Shown one piece after another: positions 24,907-33,680 of a stretch of DNA of 41,039 bases. Under the pieces are notes generated by a model that was not told the DNA's origin, made no database searches, and worked only from the letters and a program-made list of their open reading frames with translations. The translations under genes and the position numbers were made by a program. Positions within the stretch are counted from its first letter, which is position 1; each line of letters begins with the position of its first letter. Source of the DNA: Candidatus Gastranaerophilales bacterium (GTDB lineage Bacteria > Cyanobacteriota > Vampirovibrionia > Gastranaerophilales > Gastranaerophilaceae); NCBI GenBank assembly GCA_905236055.1, contig CAJOOA010000035.1:1-41039 (forward strand), in the 5' to 3' direction.

Positions 24907-26130
24907 ATGATTAGTAATGTGTCATTTGGAGCAAAAGTAAATAGTATACCGCACCTTAAAAATTTGGCAGGTAAAAAATTAAACATGCCTGAAGTCAAAT
25001 TGAATGGTTATACGGCATTTATTGGCGGAGATGTTTTTGTACCTTCCTGCAAAATAGCTAAGCATGATTTACTGTTTAAAGATAAAAAACTTATAGCAAT
25101 TGACAATTTTGATGAAAATTCGGTCGGTGAAAAAATAAATTATGTTGTATTGGATAATGAAACAATAACCCCGGCAATCTTAGACCAACATATTCATGGT
25201 GGGTACGGCGTAAGTTTCCATGACTCTTCCGAAGAAAAAATAAGAGATTTGTTGAAAAAATTGGCCGAAAAAGGTATAGGCGGTGTAATAGCTACAACTT
25301 TGCCGGGAGATGCGGAACAGATAAAAAATCAGATTAAAGTTTTAAATAACATCATAAAAAATCCTGATGAAGGTGCTACTAAAATATATGGTATACATCT
25401 TGAAGGCCCGTTTTTGAACAAAGAAAAACGAGGGATTCACTCAATAAAAGATTTAATGATTCCGACTATAGATAATTACAAGAGTTTTGAGCCCGAAAAC
25501 GTCAAAATTGTTACACTCGCGCCGGAGCTTGATGAAAATTATGAACTTACAAAATATCTTCGTAAATCAGGCGTAACCGTTTCTGCCGGACATAGTATGG
25601 CAACAGCAAAAAATATAATCAAATCTGGAATTAAACAAGTCACACATTTATTTAATGCAATGGCACAGCTTCATCACAGAGTACCTACTATTGCGAATGA
25701 GGGTCTTAATAACCCAAAAATTACCGCGGAAATGATTGCGGATGAAGCATCAATTATTCCGTCTGTAATGAACATGGTAATGAAATTAAAGCCCAAAAGT
25801 AAACTCGTTTTAATATCCGATGCATTGCCAAATGCCGGAATTAAAGAAGATTTTATTATGGGAGGAAAAGTTATTTATGTAGATGATAACTTAATACCTA
25901 AAGATATCGATGGAGTTCTTGCCGGCAATATGAAATTTCTCCCCGAAACCGCAAAAACTTTAATTAATGATACCAATTTGACCTTCAAGGATTTTATAAG
26001 ATATACCAGCGCTAATCCCGCCAAAAACTTTGGATTACTGGAACATTTTTCAATAAAAGAAAATACGGAACCAAATTTTTCAATATGGAATAACACTGAA
26101 CTTATTCCGACAAAAACCTTTATCGCATAA
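24907..26130 (+). CDS. nagA: N-acetylglucosamine-6-phosphate deacetylase with short N-terminal extension
   Basis: 407 residues. Amidohydrolase motifs: DQHIHGGYG (H95, H97), HLEGPF, SAGHS, THLFNAM and LISDA, the metal ligands and catalytic Asp of NagA. It deacetylates GlcNAc-6-P to GlcN-6-P, feeding amino-sugar use or wall recycling. The first roughly 30 residues (MISNVSFGAKVN...) precede the usual NagA start; VSFGA resembles the F-G end of the N-terminal tag on small proteins of this window. No nagB or transporter is adjacent. Only a weak ribosome site (GGG, 6 nt before the ATG). Confidence 0.92.
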   Translation: MISNVSFGAKVNSIPHLKNLAGKKLNMPEVKLNGYTAFIGGDVFVPSCKIAKHDLLFKDKKLIAIDNFDENSVGEKINYVVLDNETITPAILDQHIHGGYGVSFHDSSEEKIRDLLKKLAEKGIGGVIATTLPGDAEQIKNQIKVLNNIIKNPDEGATKIYGIHLEGPFLNKEKRGIHSIKDLMIPTIDNYKSFEPENVKIVTLAPELDENYELTKYLRKSGVTVSAGHSMATAKNIIKSGIKQVTHLFNAMAQLHHRVPTIANEGLNNPKITAEMIADEASIIPSVMNMVMKLKPKSKLVLISDALPNAGIKEDFIMGGKVIYVDDNLIPKDIDGVLAGNMKFLPETAKTLINDTNLTFKDFIRYTSANPAKNFGLLEHFSIKENTEPNFSIWNNTELIPTKTFIA

Positions 26131-26155
26131 TTCATGCAAACTTTTACATATTATG

Positions 26156-26164
26156 TGTTAAAAT
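26156..26164 (+). promoter_or_regulatory. Extended -10 promoter of the lpt operon, predicted leaderless
   Basis: TG-T-TAAAAT with the -10 (26159-26164) ending exactly 6 nt before the ATG at 26171. No Shine-Dalgarno and no clear -35. Confidence 0.5.
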
Positions 26165-26170
26165 ACTGTT

Positions 26171-26785
26171 ATGAATTATTTTGAAACAGGTATTAAATAT
26201 TTTAAAAAACTTGATAAAAGAAAAAAAACATATTTCATTATTACTTTTTTGATAATTGTTATAATGAGTTGGACATTTATTTCTGCAGGTGTAATCACCG
26301 GAAATTTTAATCGTTCGCAATTAAGAAATAAAGCCGATAGCCAAAAAGTTAATGCAAACGGCATCATTATAACCGAAACCAAAAATGGTACAAAATATTT
26401 TGAAATATACGGCGAAAGCGGGAATTACAATAATCAGGATAAAATCGCAACTTTAAATAATCTCGTCGGGAATTTTTACAAGAACAATGAAGTCTCAATG
26501 AGTTTTCAATCCTCTAAGGGTTCTTATGACGAGAGAAATCGTGTCATAACATTGTTTGAAAATTCATATATAGTTCTTAAAGACGAAACCTCATTGGAAG
26601 CAGACAAAGTTGTTTGGTCCGGTTCAGATAACGACACAATCGCCGAAGGGAATGTTAAAATAAAAAAAGGTAAAGAACTTGTCGCATCTGCAGATAAATG
26701 TATAATAAGAGCAGGGTATGACAGCTTTAAAATAATAGGTAAGACAAAAACTCAAATTTTTGGTAAAGACAAGGAGAGCAAATGA
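26171..26785 (+). CDS. lptC: LptC-like periplasmic transport protein
   Basis: 204 residues: a short basic N-terminus, one membrane anchor (about 20-42), and a periplasmic beta-rich domain with VNANGIIITETKNGTKYFEIYGESG and IAEGNVKIKKGKELVASADK, the repeating strand pattern of LptC/YrbK. LptC links the LptBFG ABC transporter to the LptA bridge. The stop codon overlaps the lptA start (ATGA), so translation is coupled. The predicted transcript is leaderless. The LptBFG genes are not in the window. Confidence 0.8.
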   Translation: MNYFETGIKYFKKLDKRKKTYFIITFLIIVIMSWTFISAGVITGNFNRSQLRNKADSQKVNANGIIITETKNGTKYFEIYGESGNYNNQDKIATLNNLVGNFYKNNEVSMSFQSSKGSYDERNRVITLFENSYIVLKDETSLEADKVVWSGSDNDTIAEGNVKIKKGKELVASADKCIIRAGYDSFKIIGKTKTQIFGKDKESK

Positions 26786-27741
26786 AAAAGATACTAATTA
26801 TTTTGTTTTTAATACTTACAAGCATTGCTGTTTACGCATCAGATTTGGTTATAGAATCAAAAACACAGACTTTTTCTGATAAAGAAAAGAAAATAATGCT
26901 TGACGGAGGCGTAAAGGTTCAATTAGATAATCTGACAGTAGTAAGTCCAAAAGCAGACGTAAGTATAAGAAAAAATAATAAACTTGATGTCGCAACTTTT
27001 TATGACAAGCCATATGCTTTTGAAATAAATGCCAACAAAAAAAGGGAAGTTAAATCAAATATTTTACAGGTATCTTTAATCAATAAAATTGTACGTGCCG
27101 AAGGGGAAACTCAATCAATTATAACGGAAGGAAATACTCCAATTGTTGTCATTAACGCTGATGAGCAAGAATACGATACTAAGAGTAATATAATGGTCGC
27201 AAACGGAAAGGTAGGCATACAGTACAAAGACATAGAAACTCTTTCTGATAAAGCAGTAATTTTGACTGACTCAAAAGGCGATATAAAAAAGATTGATTTA
27301 ATTGGAAATGCATCAGTTAAACAAGGACAAAATTATTCTGAAGGACACCACTTTATTTATAATCCGGTTAATGATGATATGAACGTGAGCGGGAATACAA
27401 AAACTATCGCATACACAAAAGATGGCAAAAAGCTTACCATTCACTCGGATTATCAACAATACAACAAAAAACAAAATTCTTATATCGGGACAGGGCATGT
27501 TAAAATTTGGTTTGACGACTATTACGCCCAAGGGCCCAAGGTCAGCGTCTTTCCTAATATGGAAACCGGCAAGCCAAACGAAATCTATTTTGTAGGACGT
27601 TCTAAAATAGTACAAACAAACAGAGATATTGTTGCGGATAAGATAAAGATTACATTAGACCCGAAAGATTTTCAGGCAGAGGGGAATGTAAGAACTATTA
27701 TACACAATGTTGACACAAAAGATATGGACGGTAGTTTATAA
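26782..27741 (+). CDS. lptA: LptA/OstA-like periplasmic protein
   Basis: 319 residues with a signal peptide (about 1-19, ending VYA). The mature protein consists of repeated beta strands of the OstA type: MLDGGVKVQLDNLTVVSPKADV, ANGKVGIQYKDIETLSDKAV, GTGHVKIWFDDYYAQGPKVSV and AEGNVRTI. It is longer than proteobacterial LptA, apparently with two OstA-like domains in tandem, and could form a longer stretch of the periplasmic bridge. Overlaps lptC by 4 nt and the TPR gene by 1 nt (TAATG). Confidence 0.8.
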   Translation: MKKILIILFLILTSIAVYASDLVIESKTQTFSDKEKKIMLDGGVKVQLDNLTVVSPKADVSIRKNNKLDVATFYDKPYAFEINANKKREVKSNILQVSLINKIVRAEGETQSIITEGNTPIVVINADEQEYDTKSNIMVANGKVGIQYKDIETLSDKAVILTDSKGDIKKIDLIGNASVKQGQNYSEGHHFIYNPVNDDMNVSGNTKTIAYTKDGKKLTIHSDYQQYNKKQNSYIGTGHVKIWFDDYYAQGPKVSVFPNMETGKPNEIYFVGRSKIVQTNRDIVADKIKITLDPKDFQAEGNVRTIIHNVDTKDMDGSL

Positions 27742-28508
27742 TGTCGGAAAAAATTGATAAGGCAATGTCCTTATTTAAAGAAAGAAAATATAAAGAATGT
27801 ATTGATGCTTTCAGCATGGTGCTCGAAAATGAGCCGGACAATTCGGATGTTTATAACAACATGGGCGTTGCATACGCATGCGATGGGGATTATAATCACG
27901 CCCTTAATTGTTATACAAAAGCCATTGAGCTTAACCCCGAACTCGCACAGGCGTACATAAATCTCTCAGATTTATATTTTAAATCAGGTGATTTAGCGTC
28001 TGCAATCGGCACTTTGCAAAGAGGTACTTACGAATTAGAAAATAATTTAACCCTTGCGCACCTGTTGGCAAGAGTTTATATAGAAGACCAACGATACGAA
28101 GATGCGGTAGTTGAACTTGAAAGAGTCCTTGACGGTGAACCAGAAAACTATGACGCATATTACGATTTAGGGCATGTGTGCTTTGAGCTTGGAGATTACG
28201 AAAGTGCAATTTCTAATTTCGAAAATGTTTTAACCTATAGAGAAGATAGCGAACTTCTGTTTTATTCGCTTGCTCAGGCGTATGAAGCGAATAATGAGAT
28301 AGATAAGGCGATTTCCAATTATCTCAAAGCAATTGCCGTAAATGACAAATTTACCCTTGCGTATAAAAAAGTCGGAATTCTGTTTATGGCAAGAAATGAT
28401 TTTGAAGATGCGTTGGAATACTTTGAAGAATATTCAAATTTTGACATCCCGCAAGAAGAAAAAGATTCAATTAATAAGTTAATTGAACGAATAAAAACTA
28501 AAGTATAA
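27741..28508 (+). CDS. Tetratricopeptide-repeat protein
   Basis: 255 residues made almost entirely of TPR units: about six repeats with the spacing of 34 residues (for example DVYNNMGVAYACDGDYNHAL, AQAYINLSDLYFKSGDLASA, DAYYDLGHVCFELGDYESAI). No signal peptide or membrane segment, so a cytosolic scaffold for protein contacts. Its start overlaps the lptA stop, which ties it to envelope assembly, but partners are unknown. A promoter for clpC lies in the gap after it. Confidence 0.88.
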   Translation: MSEKIDKAMSLFKERKYKECIDAFSMVLENEPDNSDVYNNMGVAYACDGDYNHALNCYTKAIELNPELAQAYINLSDLYFKSGDLASAIGTLQRGTYELENNLTLAHLLARVYIEDQRYEDAVVELERVLDGEPENYDAYYDLGHVCFELGDYESAISNFENVLTYREDSELLFYSLAQAYEANNEIDKAISNYLKAIAVNDKFTLAYKKVGILFMARNDFEDALEYFEEYSNFDIPQEEKDSINKLIERIKTKV

Positions 28509-28564
28509 CCAGCCAGATTTTTATTCAATAACTCAACCATAAAATCGAATTGAAACCGTTCTAC

Positions 28565-28593
28565 TTGAAACTTTAGCTTTTTTTGGGTAGAAT
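28565..28593 (+). promoter_or_regulatory. Promoter of clpC
   Basis: TTGAAA (28565-28570), 17-bp spacer, TAGAAT (28588-28593). No recognisable CtsR heptad repeat was seen around it. Leader about 32 nt with GAGG. Confidence 0.65.
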
Positions 28594-28631
28594 AGAGTTA
28601 AATTCATCGGTAAGAAGAGGAAATTTTTAAA

Positions 28632-31160
28632 ATGTTCGAACGTTTTACAGAAAAAGCAATTAAAGTCATTATGTTAGCCCAGGAAGAAGCACGCCGTCTT
28701 GGACACAACTTTGTCGGGACAGAACAAATTCTTTTGGGTTTAATCGGAGAAGGAACAGGCATTGCGGCTAAAACCCTTAAATCTATGGGGATTAACCTCA
28801 AAGACGCAAGAGTTGAAGTTGAAAAAATAATCGGAAGAGGTTCCGGTTTCGTGGCCGTTGAAATTCCTTTTACTCCAAGGGCAAAAAGAGTACTTGAGCT
28901 TTCTTGGGACGAAGCAAGACAGCTTGGACATAATTATATCGGAACAGAACATTTGCTTCTCGGTTTAATCAGAGAAGGAGAAGGTGTTGCTGCGCGTGTA
29001 CTCGAAAATCTCGGTGTTGATTTAAATAAAATCAGAACAAATGTTGTTAAAATGCTCGGAGATTCGAAACCGACAGCAGGTGCAGGCGCATCTACAGGTT
29101 CCGGCAGCAGCGGTTCCTCGTATTCAAGCTCTTCTTCAAGCAAAGTTAAAACTCCAAGTTTGGATGAATATGGTACAGACCTAACCCTTGCAGCATCTGA
29201 AATGCGGCTTGATCCGGTTGTAGGTCGTGAAAAAGAAATTGAACGTGTTATACAGATTCTTGCAAGAAGAACAAAGAACAATCCTGTTTTACTCGGTGAA
29301 CCGGGTGTAGGTAAAACTGCAGTAGCGGAAGGTCTTGCTCTAAGAATTGTAAATAATGAAGTTCCTGATATTTTGGACGGTAAGAAAATTGTTCAGCTTG
29401 ATATGGGCCTATTAATTGCCGGTACGAAATACAGAGGCGAGTTTGAAGAACGCCTTAAAAAGATTATGGACGAAATTCGTCAAGCGGGAAATGTTATTCT
29501 TGTAATAGATGAAATGCACACCCTTATTGGCGCAGGTGCGGCAGAAGGTGCAATCGATGCTGCTAACATCTTAAAACCCGCACTTTCAAGAGGTGAATTG
29601 CAAGTTATTGGTGCAACAACCTCTGATGAATACAGAAAATACGTTGAAAAGGATTCTGCGCTTGAAAGAAGATTCCAGCCCGTCATTATTGAAGAACCAA
29701 CGATTGACGAAACAATCGAAATTATAAAGGGCTTAAAATCAAAATACGAAGAACACCACAATTTGATAATTTCTGACGATGCAATTGTTGCAGCAACAAA
29801 ATTGTCAAGCAAATATATAAATGACAGATTCTTACCTGACAAAGCAATTGACGTAATTGATGAAGCTTCTTCAAAAGTTCGGCTTAAATATTGTACGCTT
29901 TCTCCGGAAGGAAAAGAGCTTGATATGGAGTTGAGAGAAATTATCAAAGAAAAAGAAGAGGCAATAAGGAATCAAGAATTTGAACGTGCATCAGAACTTC
30001 GTGACGATGAAGCAAATATGAAAGACAGAATCAGAGAAGTTTCTGAAGAATGGCGCAAACAAAATGATGCAAATAAACCTACCGTTACGGAAGATGACGT
30101 CGCGCAAGTTATTGCAACTATGACAGGGGTTCCTGTTACCAAGCTTACTGAAGGTGAATCCGAACGGCTTATGAAATTGGAAGAAACTCTTCATGCAAGG
30201 GTAATAGGTCAATCCGATGCCGTAACAGCAATATCTAAGGCAATAAGACGTGCAAGAGTCGGATTGAAATCACCAAACCGACCGATTGGAAGCTTTATCT
30301 TCTCAGGTCCTACCGGTGTAGGTAAAACAGAATTGGCAAAAGCACTTGCAGAAGCAGTATTTGGAAGTGAAGACAATATGATTCGTGTAGATATGTCAGA
30401 ATTTATGGAAAAACATTCCACCGCAAAACTTATCGGTTCACCTCCGGGATATGTCGGTTATGATGACGGCGGTCATATGTCAGAATTAGTACGTAAAAAA
30501 CCGTATTCGGTTATTTTGTTCGACGAAATCGAAAAAGCACATCCGGATGTATTCAATATCCTTTTACAAATCCTTGATGACGGACGTTTGACCGATGCTA
30601 AGGGTAAACATATTAACTTCAAGAATACAATCATAATTATGACATCGAACGTCGGTGCAAGTATGATTACAACACAAAGTAAACTTGGTTTCTCAGCTTC
30701 ATCTGATGATGCTAAGAAAGATAAATATGAAAAACTTAAAGATACGGTCAATGAAGAATTGAAAAAGGCATTCAGACCTGAATTCTTGAACCGTATTGAT
30801 GATATTATCGTATTCTCGCATTTGAGCAAGGAAGAAATCAGACAAATCGTTGACTTGATGATGAAAGATCTCTTCAAGAGATTATCAGAAAGAGAGCTTT
30901 CCATCGAAGTTACTGATGAAGTAAAAGATTACCTCGCAAAAGATGGTTACAATGAAGCGTACGGCGCAAGACCTTTAAGAAGATTGATTCAAAGAAAGAT
31001 TGAAGATCAGCTTGCTGAAGAAATCCTCGGAAACGCATATCAAGCAGGTGACACAATCTTGTTAAAGCTCGACGCTTCAGAGGGCGAAGGTAAAGAAAAA
31101 CTTGTTTTCGAAAGAAAAGAAGGCAAGAAAAAATCTGCTAAAGTCGAAGAAACAGTTTAG
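28632..31160 (+). CDS. clpC: Clp protease ATP-binding subunit ClpC
   Basis: 842 residues, typical of ClpC. Order: two Clp-N repeats (about 1-145), a Ser/Gly linker, AAA domain 1 with GEPGVGKT, a UVR-type coiled coil in the middle ([19 protein letters not shown]), AAA domain 2 with [12 protein letters not shown], and a C-terminal domain with [10 protein letters not shown]. It unfolds substrates for ClpP. ClpC with a UVR middle region is the Gram-positive and cyanobacterial type, consistent with a cyanobacterial relative. Monocistronic, with its own promoter and a terminator. Confidence 0.96.
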   Translation: MFERFTEKAIKVIMLAQEEARRLGHNFVGTEQILLGLIGEGTGIAAKTLKSMGINLKDARVEVEKIIGRGSGFVAVEIPFTPRAKRVLELSWDEARQLGHNYIGTEHLLLGLIREGEGVAARVLENLGVDLNKIRTNVVKMLGDSKPTAGAGASTGSGSSGSSYSSSSSSKVKTPSLDEYGTDLTLAASEMRLDPVVGREKEIERVIQILARRTKNNPVLLGEPGVGKTAVAEGLALRIVNNEVPDILDGKKIVQLDMGLLIAGTKYRGEFEERLKKIMDEIRQAGNVILVIDEMHTLIGAGAAEGAIDAANILKPALSRGELQVIGATTSDEYRKYVEKDSALERRFQPVIIEEPTIDETIEIIKGLKSKYEEHHNLIISDDAIVAATKLSSKYINDRFLPDKAIDVIDEASSKVRLKYCTLSPEGKELDMELREIIKEKEEAIRNQEFERASELRDDEANMKDRIREVSEEWRKQNDANKPTVTEDDVAQVIATMTGVPVTKLTEGESERLMKLEETLHARVIGQSDAVTAISKAIRRARVGLKSPNRPIGSFIFSGPTGVGKTELAKALAEAVFGSEDNMIRVDMSEFMEKHSTAKLIGSPPGYVGYDDGGHMSELVRKKPYSVILFDEIEKAHPDVFNILLQILDDGRLTDAKGKHINFKNTIIIMTSNVGASMITTQSKLGFSASSDDAKKDKYEKLKDTVNEELKKAFRPEFLNRIDDIIVFSHLSKEEIRQIVDLMMKDLFKRLSERELSIEVTDEVKDYLAKDGYNEAYGARPLRRLIQRKIEDQLAEEILGNAYQAGDTILLKLDASEGEGKEKLVFERKEGKKKSAKVEETV

Positions 31161-31175
31161 TTAACAATATAAAAT

Positions 31176-31206
31176 AAAAACTCCCTGTTAAAAACATGGA
31201 GTTTTT
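31176..31206. terminator. Bidirectional terminator between clpC and fabG
   Basis: Stem AAAAACTCC / GGAGTTTTT with an inner TGTT/AACA pairing after one mismatch. T runs flank it on both strands. Confidence 0.85.
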
Positions 31207-31227
31207 GTGTATTTTTAACTTGCTTTA

Positions 31228-31959
31228 CTAAATTATCAAGCCGCCTGAAACTTCGAGAACTTGACCTGTAACATAGTCAGCATCGAGCGCAAGAAATTTG
31301 ATAACTTTTGCAACATCTTCCGGAGTTCCCATTCTTTTCAGAGGAATCATTTTCATATATTCTTCCGTATTTGTAAGATTTGCCGTCATTGCTGTTTGAA
31401 TAAATCCCGGTGCAACTGCGTTAACTCTGATATTTCTGGAACCAAATTCTTTAGCCAAGGATTTTGTCAAGCCCACCAAACCGGCTTTTGAAGCAGAATA
31501 ATTTGCCTGACCCGGGTTACCATGAAGCCCTACAACGCTTGATAAACTTACAATAGAACCTTGACGAGCTTTCATCATGTGTTTGATTACCGCATGAGTT
31601 ACATAGTAAGCACTTGAAAGGTTAACATTAATAACTGCTTCCCATTGTGCCGCATCCATTCTTACGAACAACCCGTCTTTTGTGATTCCGGCGTTATTAA
31701 TAAGTACATCAATCTTTCCGTGCTCTGCAATAATTTTTTCAATTGCCGGTTCGACTTCATCATTCTTAGAAACATCAAACTGGTAATAGTAAGCATTAGC
31801 ACCACATTCTTTAATCGCTTTTAAAGCTTCTTCAGCCGTTTCGATTCCTCCGATACCATTAACAATAATATCGCAACCGGCTTTTGCAAGCTCTAATGCT
31901 GTACTTAAGCCGATTCCTCGACCACCGCCGGTGATTAATGCTATTTTTTTGTCTGTCAT
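31228..31959 (-). CDS. fabG: 3-oxoacyl-ACP reductase
   Basis: 243 residues. Short-chain dehydrogenase with TGGGRGIG cofactor loop (10-17), NNAG, catalytic Ser in SLSSVVG and YSASK, plus PGFIQTAMT. It reduces 3-oxoacyl-ACP with NADPH in fatty-acid synthesis. Placement directly after fabD (17-nt gap) supports FabG over other dehydrogenases. Ribosome site AAGGAG. Other fab genes are not in the window. Confidence 0.94.
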   Translation of the reverse strand: MTDKKIALITGGGRGIGLSTALELAKAGCDIIVNGIGGIETAEEALKAIKECGANAYYYQFDVSKNDEVEPAIEKIIAEHGKIDVLINNAGITKDGLFVRMDAAQWEAVINVNLSSAYYVTHAVIKHMMKARQGSIVSLSSVVGLHGNPGQANYSASKAGLVGLTKSLAKEFGSRNIRVNAVAPGFIQTAMTANLTNTEEYMKMIPLKRMGTPEDVAKVIKFLALDADYVTGQVLEVSGGLII

Positions 31960-31976
31960 AATTATTTCTCCTTATG

Positions 31977-32921
31977 TTATAATTCTACAGAAAGTTTTTT
32001 TAATTCTTGTATTGTATTATCCAGTGATTCCATATCATAGATGTTGTACACTTTTGCATCTGGAACTATTTTTCTGTTCAAATTGGCAAGTACGGACCCG
32101 GGACCTATTTCAATAAAGGTATTAACACCCTCTGATGCCATTTTTTTAATGGTTTGTGTCCAACGTACCGAAGAATATATCTGTTTTGGCATCTTTGAAC
32201 GGAAGTCCTCTGCCTTTGTGGTAATTTCTGCGTCGACATTCGTAACAACCGGAACTTTTGCATCGTTAAGAGAAAGGTTTTTTACAAATTCTTTAAATTT
32301 TTCGCCTGCTTCTCTAACATATTTTGAATGAAATGCACCCGAAACAGCAAGAGGAACGACACGTCTGACACCATTTGCAAGCATATGGTCACCTGCAACT
32401 TTAACTGCAGCAGTATCACCTGTTATTACAACCTGTGCCGAAGAGTTATAGTTAGCTACATCAACATAACCAAACTTTCGACCTTCAGCAAGACCGGAAT
32501 TGAGTTGTTCTTCGCTTGCATTTATAATGGCAGCCATACTACCACCCTTAACCGTGCTCATCAACTCAGCCCTTTTTTGGATAGCTTTTAGCGTATCGTC
32601 AAGATTCATAACTCCGGCCGTATACATTGCGCAATATTCTCCGAGCGAATGTCCGGCAGTATAATCAGGCGTAATATTTAACTGTGATTTTAATGCTTCC
32701 ACGGCCGCAATTGACATAGTTACAATAGCCGGCTGAGTATTTATAGTTTGTTTCAAAACTTCATCAGGACCTTCAAAACAAAGAGATGTGACACTCTTAT
32801 TCAAAATCGCATCTGCCTTATCAAAAACCTGTTTTGCAGATTTGTTATTATTATATAAATTTTTCCCCATGCCAACATACTGAGACCCCTGACCGGGAAA
32901 TATAAAAGCTACTTTTGTCAT
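31977..32921 (-). CDS. fabD: Malonyl-CoA:ACP transacylase
   Basis: 314 residues. FPGQGSQYVGMG at the N-terminus, the nucleophile in GHSLGEY and the catalytic His in SGAFHSKY are the FabD signature. It loads malonyl groups onto ACP for fatty-acid synthesis. Ribosome site GAGGGAG. First gene of the fabD-fabG operon; divergent from the gene at 33017. Confidence 0.95.
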   Translation of the reverse strand: MTKVAFIFPGQGSQYVGMGKNLYNNNKSAKQVFDKADAILNKSVTSLCFEGPDEVLKQTINTQPAIVTMSIAAVEALKSQLNITPDYTAGHSLGEYCAMYTAGVMNLDDTLKAIQKRAELMSTVKGGSMAAIINASEEQLNSGLAEGRKFGYVDVANYNSSAQVVITGDTAAVKVAGDHMLANGVRRVVPLAVSGAFHSKYVREAGEKFKEFVKNLSLNDAKVPVVTNVDAEITTKAEDFRSKMPKQIYSSVRWTQTIKKMASEGVNTFIEIGPGSVLANLNRKIVPDAKVYNIYDMESLDNTIQELKKLSVEL

Positions 32922-32982
32922 TTAATCTGCTCCCTCTAATCTTTGTTGATTATAATACAAAGATGCTCAAATGTAAAAGTTC

Positions 32983-33010
32983 TTGATTTTCTTTATAAAA
33001 CCGTTAAAAT
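32983..33010 (+). promoter_or_regulatory. Promoter of the gene at 33017, predicted leaderless
   Basis: TTGATT (32983-32988), 16-bp spacer, TAAAAT (33005-33010), ending exactly 6 nt before the ATG. Confidence 0.6.
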
Positions 33011-33016
33011 AGTTTT

Positions 33017-33661
33017 ATGTTTAAAAAATTAATTTTACTGCTTATCATACTATTTATACCCCTGATTTTTGTATACGCAGAGGATAATGATGTTAATCTG
33101 CCAGAATCTCCGGAGTTTTCGTATCCGTCAGAGGAATCCCAAGCACCAATTATAAAATCAAACAAAAATTATGCTCAAATATATAACAATCTGCAACCGG
33201 CTGATTTTGCTTATGTTCATGATATTGACCCCGACCAATTTTACGATATCAAGGATACAACTTGGGCACCTTATCCGCTTTTGAGATTAAACTCTTACAT
33301 ATACTTCAAAGACCAGTCAATTGAACCCGGGTATTATCTTATAACACCACGTGAACATAAAGGAAATTGGTACATGCTATTTAAGCAAAATGGTAAAGTA
33401 TCACATATTATTCCTGTTTACGAAAAAGACATCGTACCCGAAACCTTTTATGAAACACATCTACCCAAACCTAAACTTACTTTTGCTCAAAAAGCTCACA
33501 TGGGTTTTTTAAGTTTTCTTGGTAAATTCAAAAGCTCAAAAAGGCGTGATCCAGTCAAATCTTACATGGAAATCAATGATTTGGAAAATTATTTTGTTTC
33601 AATCATTATATATTACGGCTCCTACAAGTATTCAACGATTTTCAGAACTATAAAATTATAA
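33017..33661 (+). CDS. Exported protein of unknown function
   Basis: 214 residues, not recognised. A strong signal peptide (about 1-21, ending VYA) leads a periplasmic or surface protein with an acidic, proline-rich start (NLPESPEFSYPSEESQAP) and then a compact region with many Tyr and Pro (WAPYPLLRLNSYIYFKDQ, PGYYLITPREHKGNWYMLF). No Cys, no repeats, no known motif. No ribosome site; the promoter sits directly before the ATG. The next gene starts 19 nt later with its own -10 box. Confidence 0.75.
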   Translation: MFKKLILLLIILFIPLIFVYAEDNDVNLPESPEFSYPSEESQAPIIKSNKNYAQIYNNLQPADFAYVHDIDPDQFYDIKDTTWAPYPLLRLNSYIYFKDQSIEPGYYLITPREHKGNWYMLFKQNGKVSHIIPVYEKDIVPETFYETHLPKPKLTFAQKAHMGFLSFLGKFKSSKRRDPVKSYMEINDLENYFVSIIIYYGSYKYSTIFRTIKL

Positions 33662-33665
33662 AATT

Positions 33666-33674
33666 TGGTATAAT
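33666..33674 (+). promoter_or_regulatory. Extended -10 promoter of the gene at 33681, predicted leaderless
   Basis: TG-G-TATAAT, perfect -10 (33669-33674), ending exactly 6 nt before the ATG. No Shine-Dalgarno. Confidence 0.6.
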
Positions 33675-33680
33675 AAATTT

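Noticed and set aside
29480-30904. Long minus-strand frames inside clpC
   Set aside because: Antisense shadows of a highly conserved gene, Ser/Ile-rich without protein-like features.
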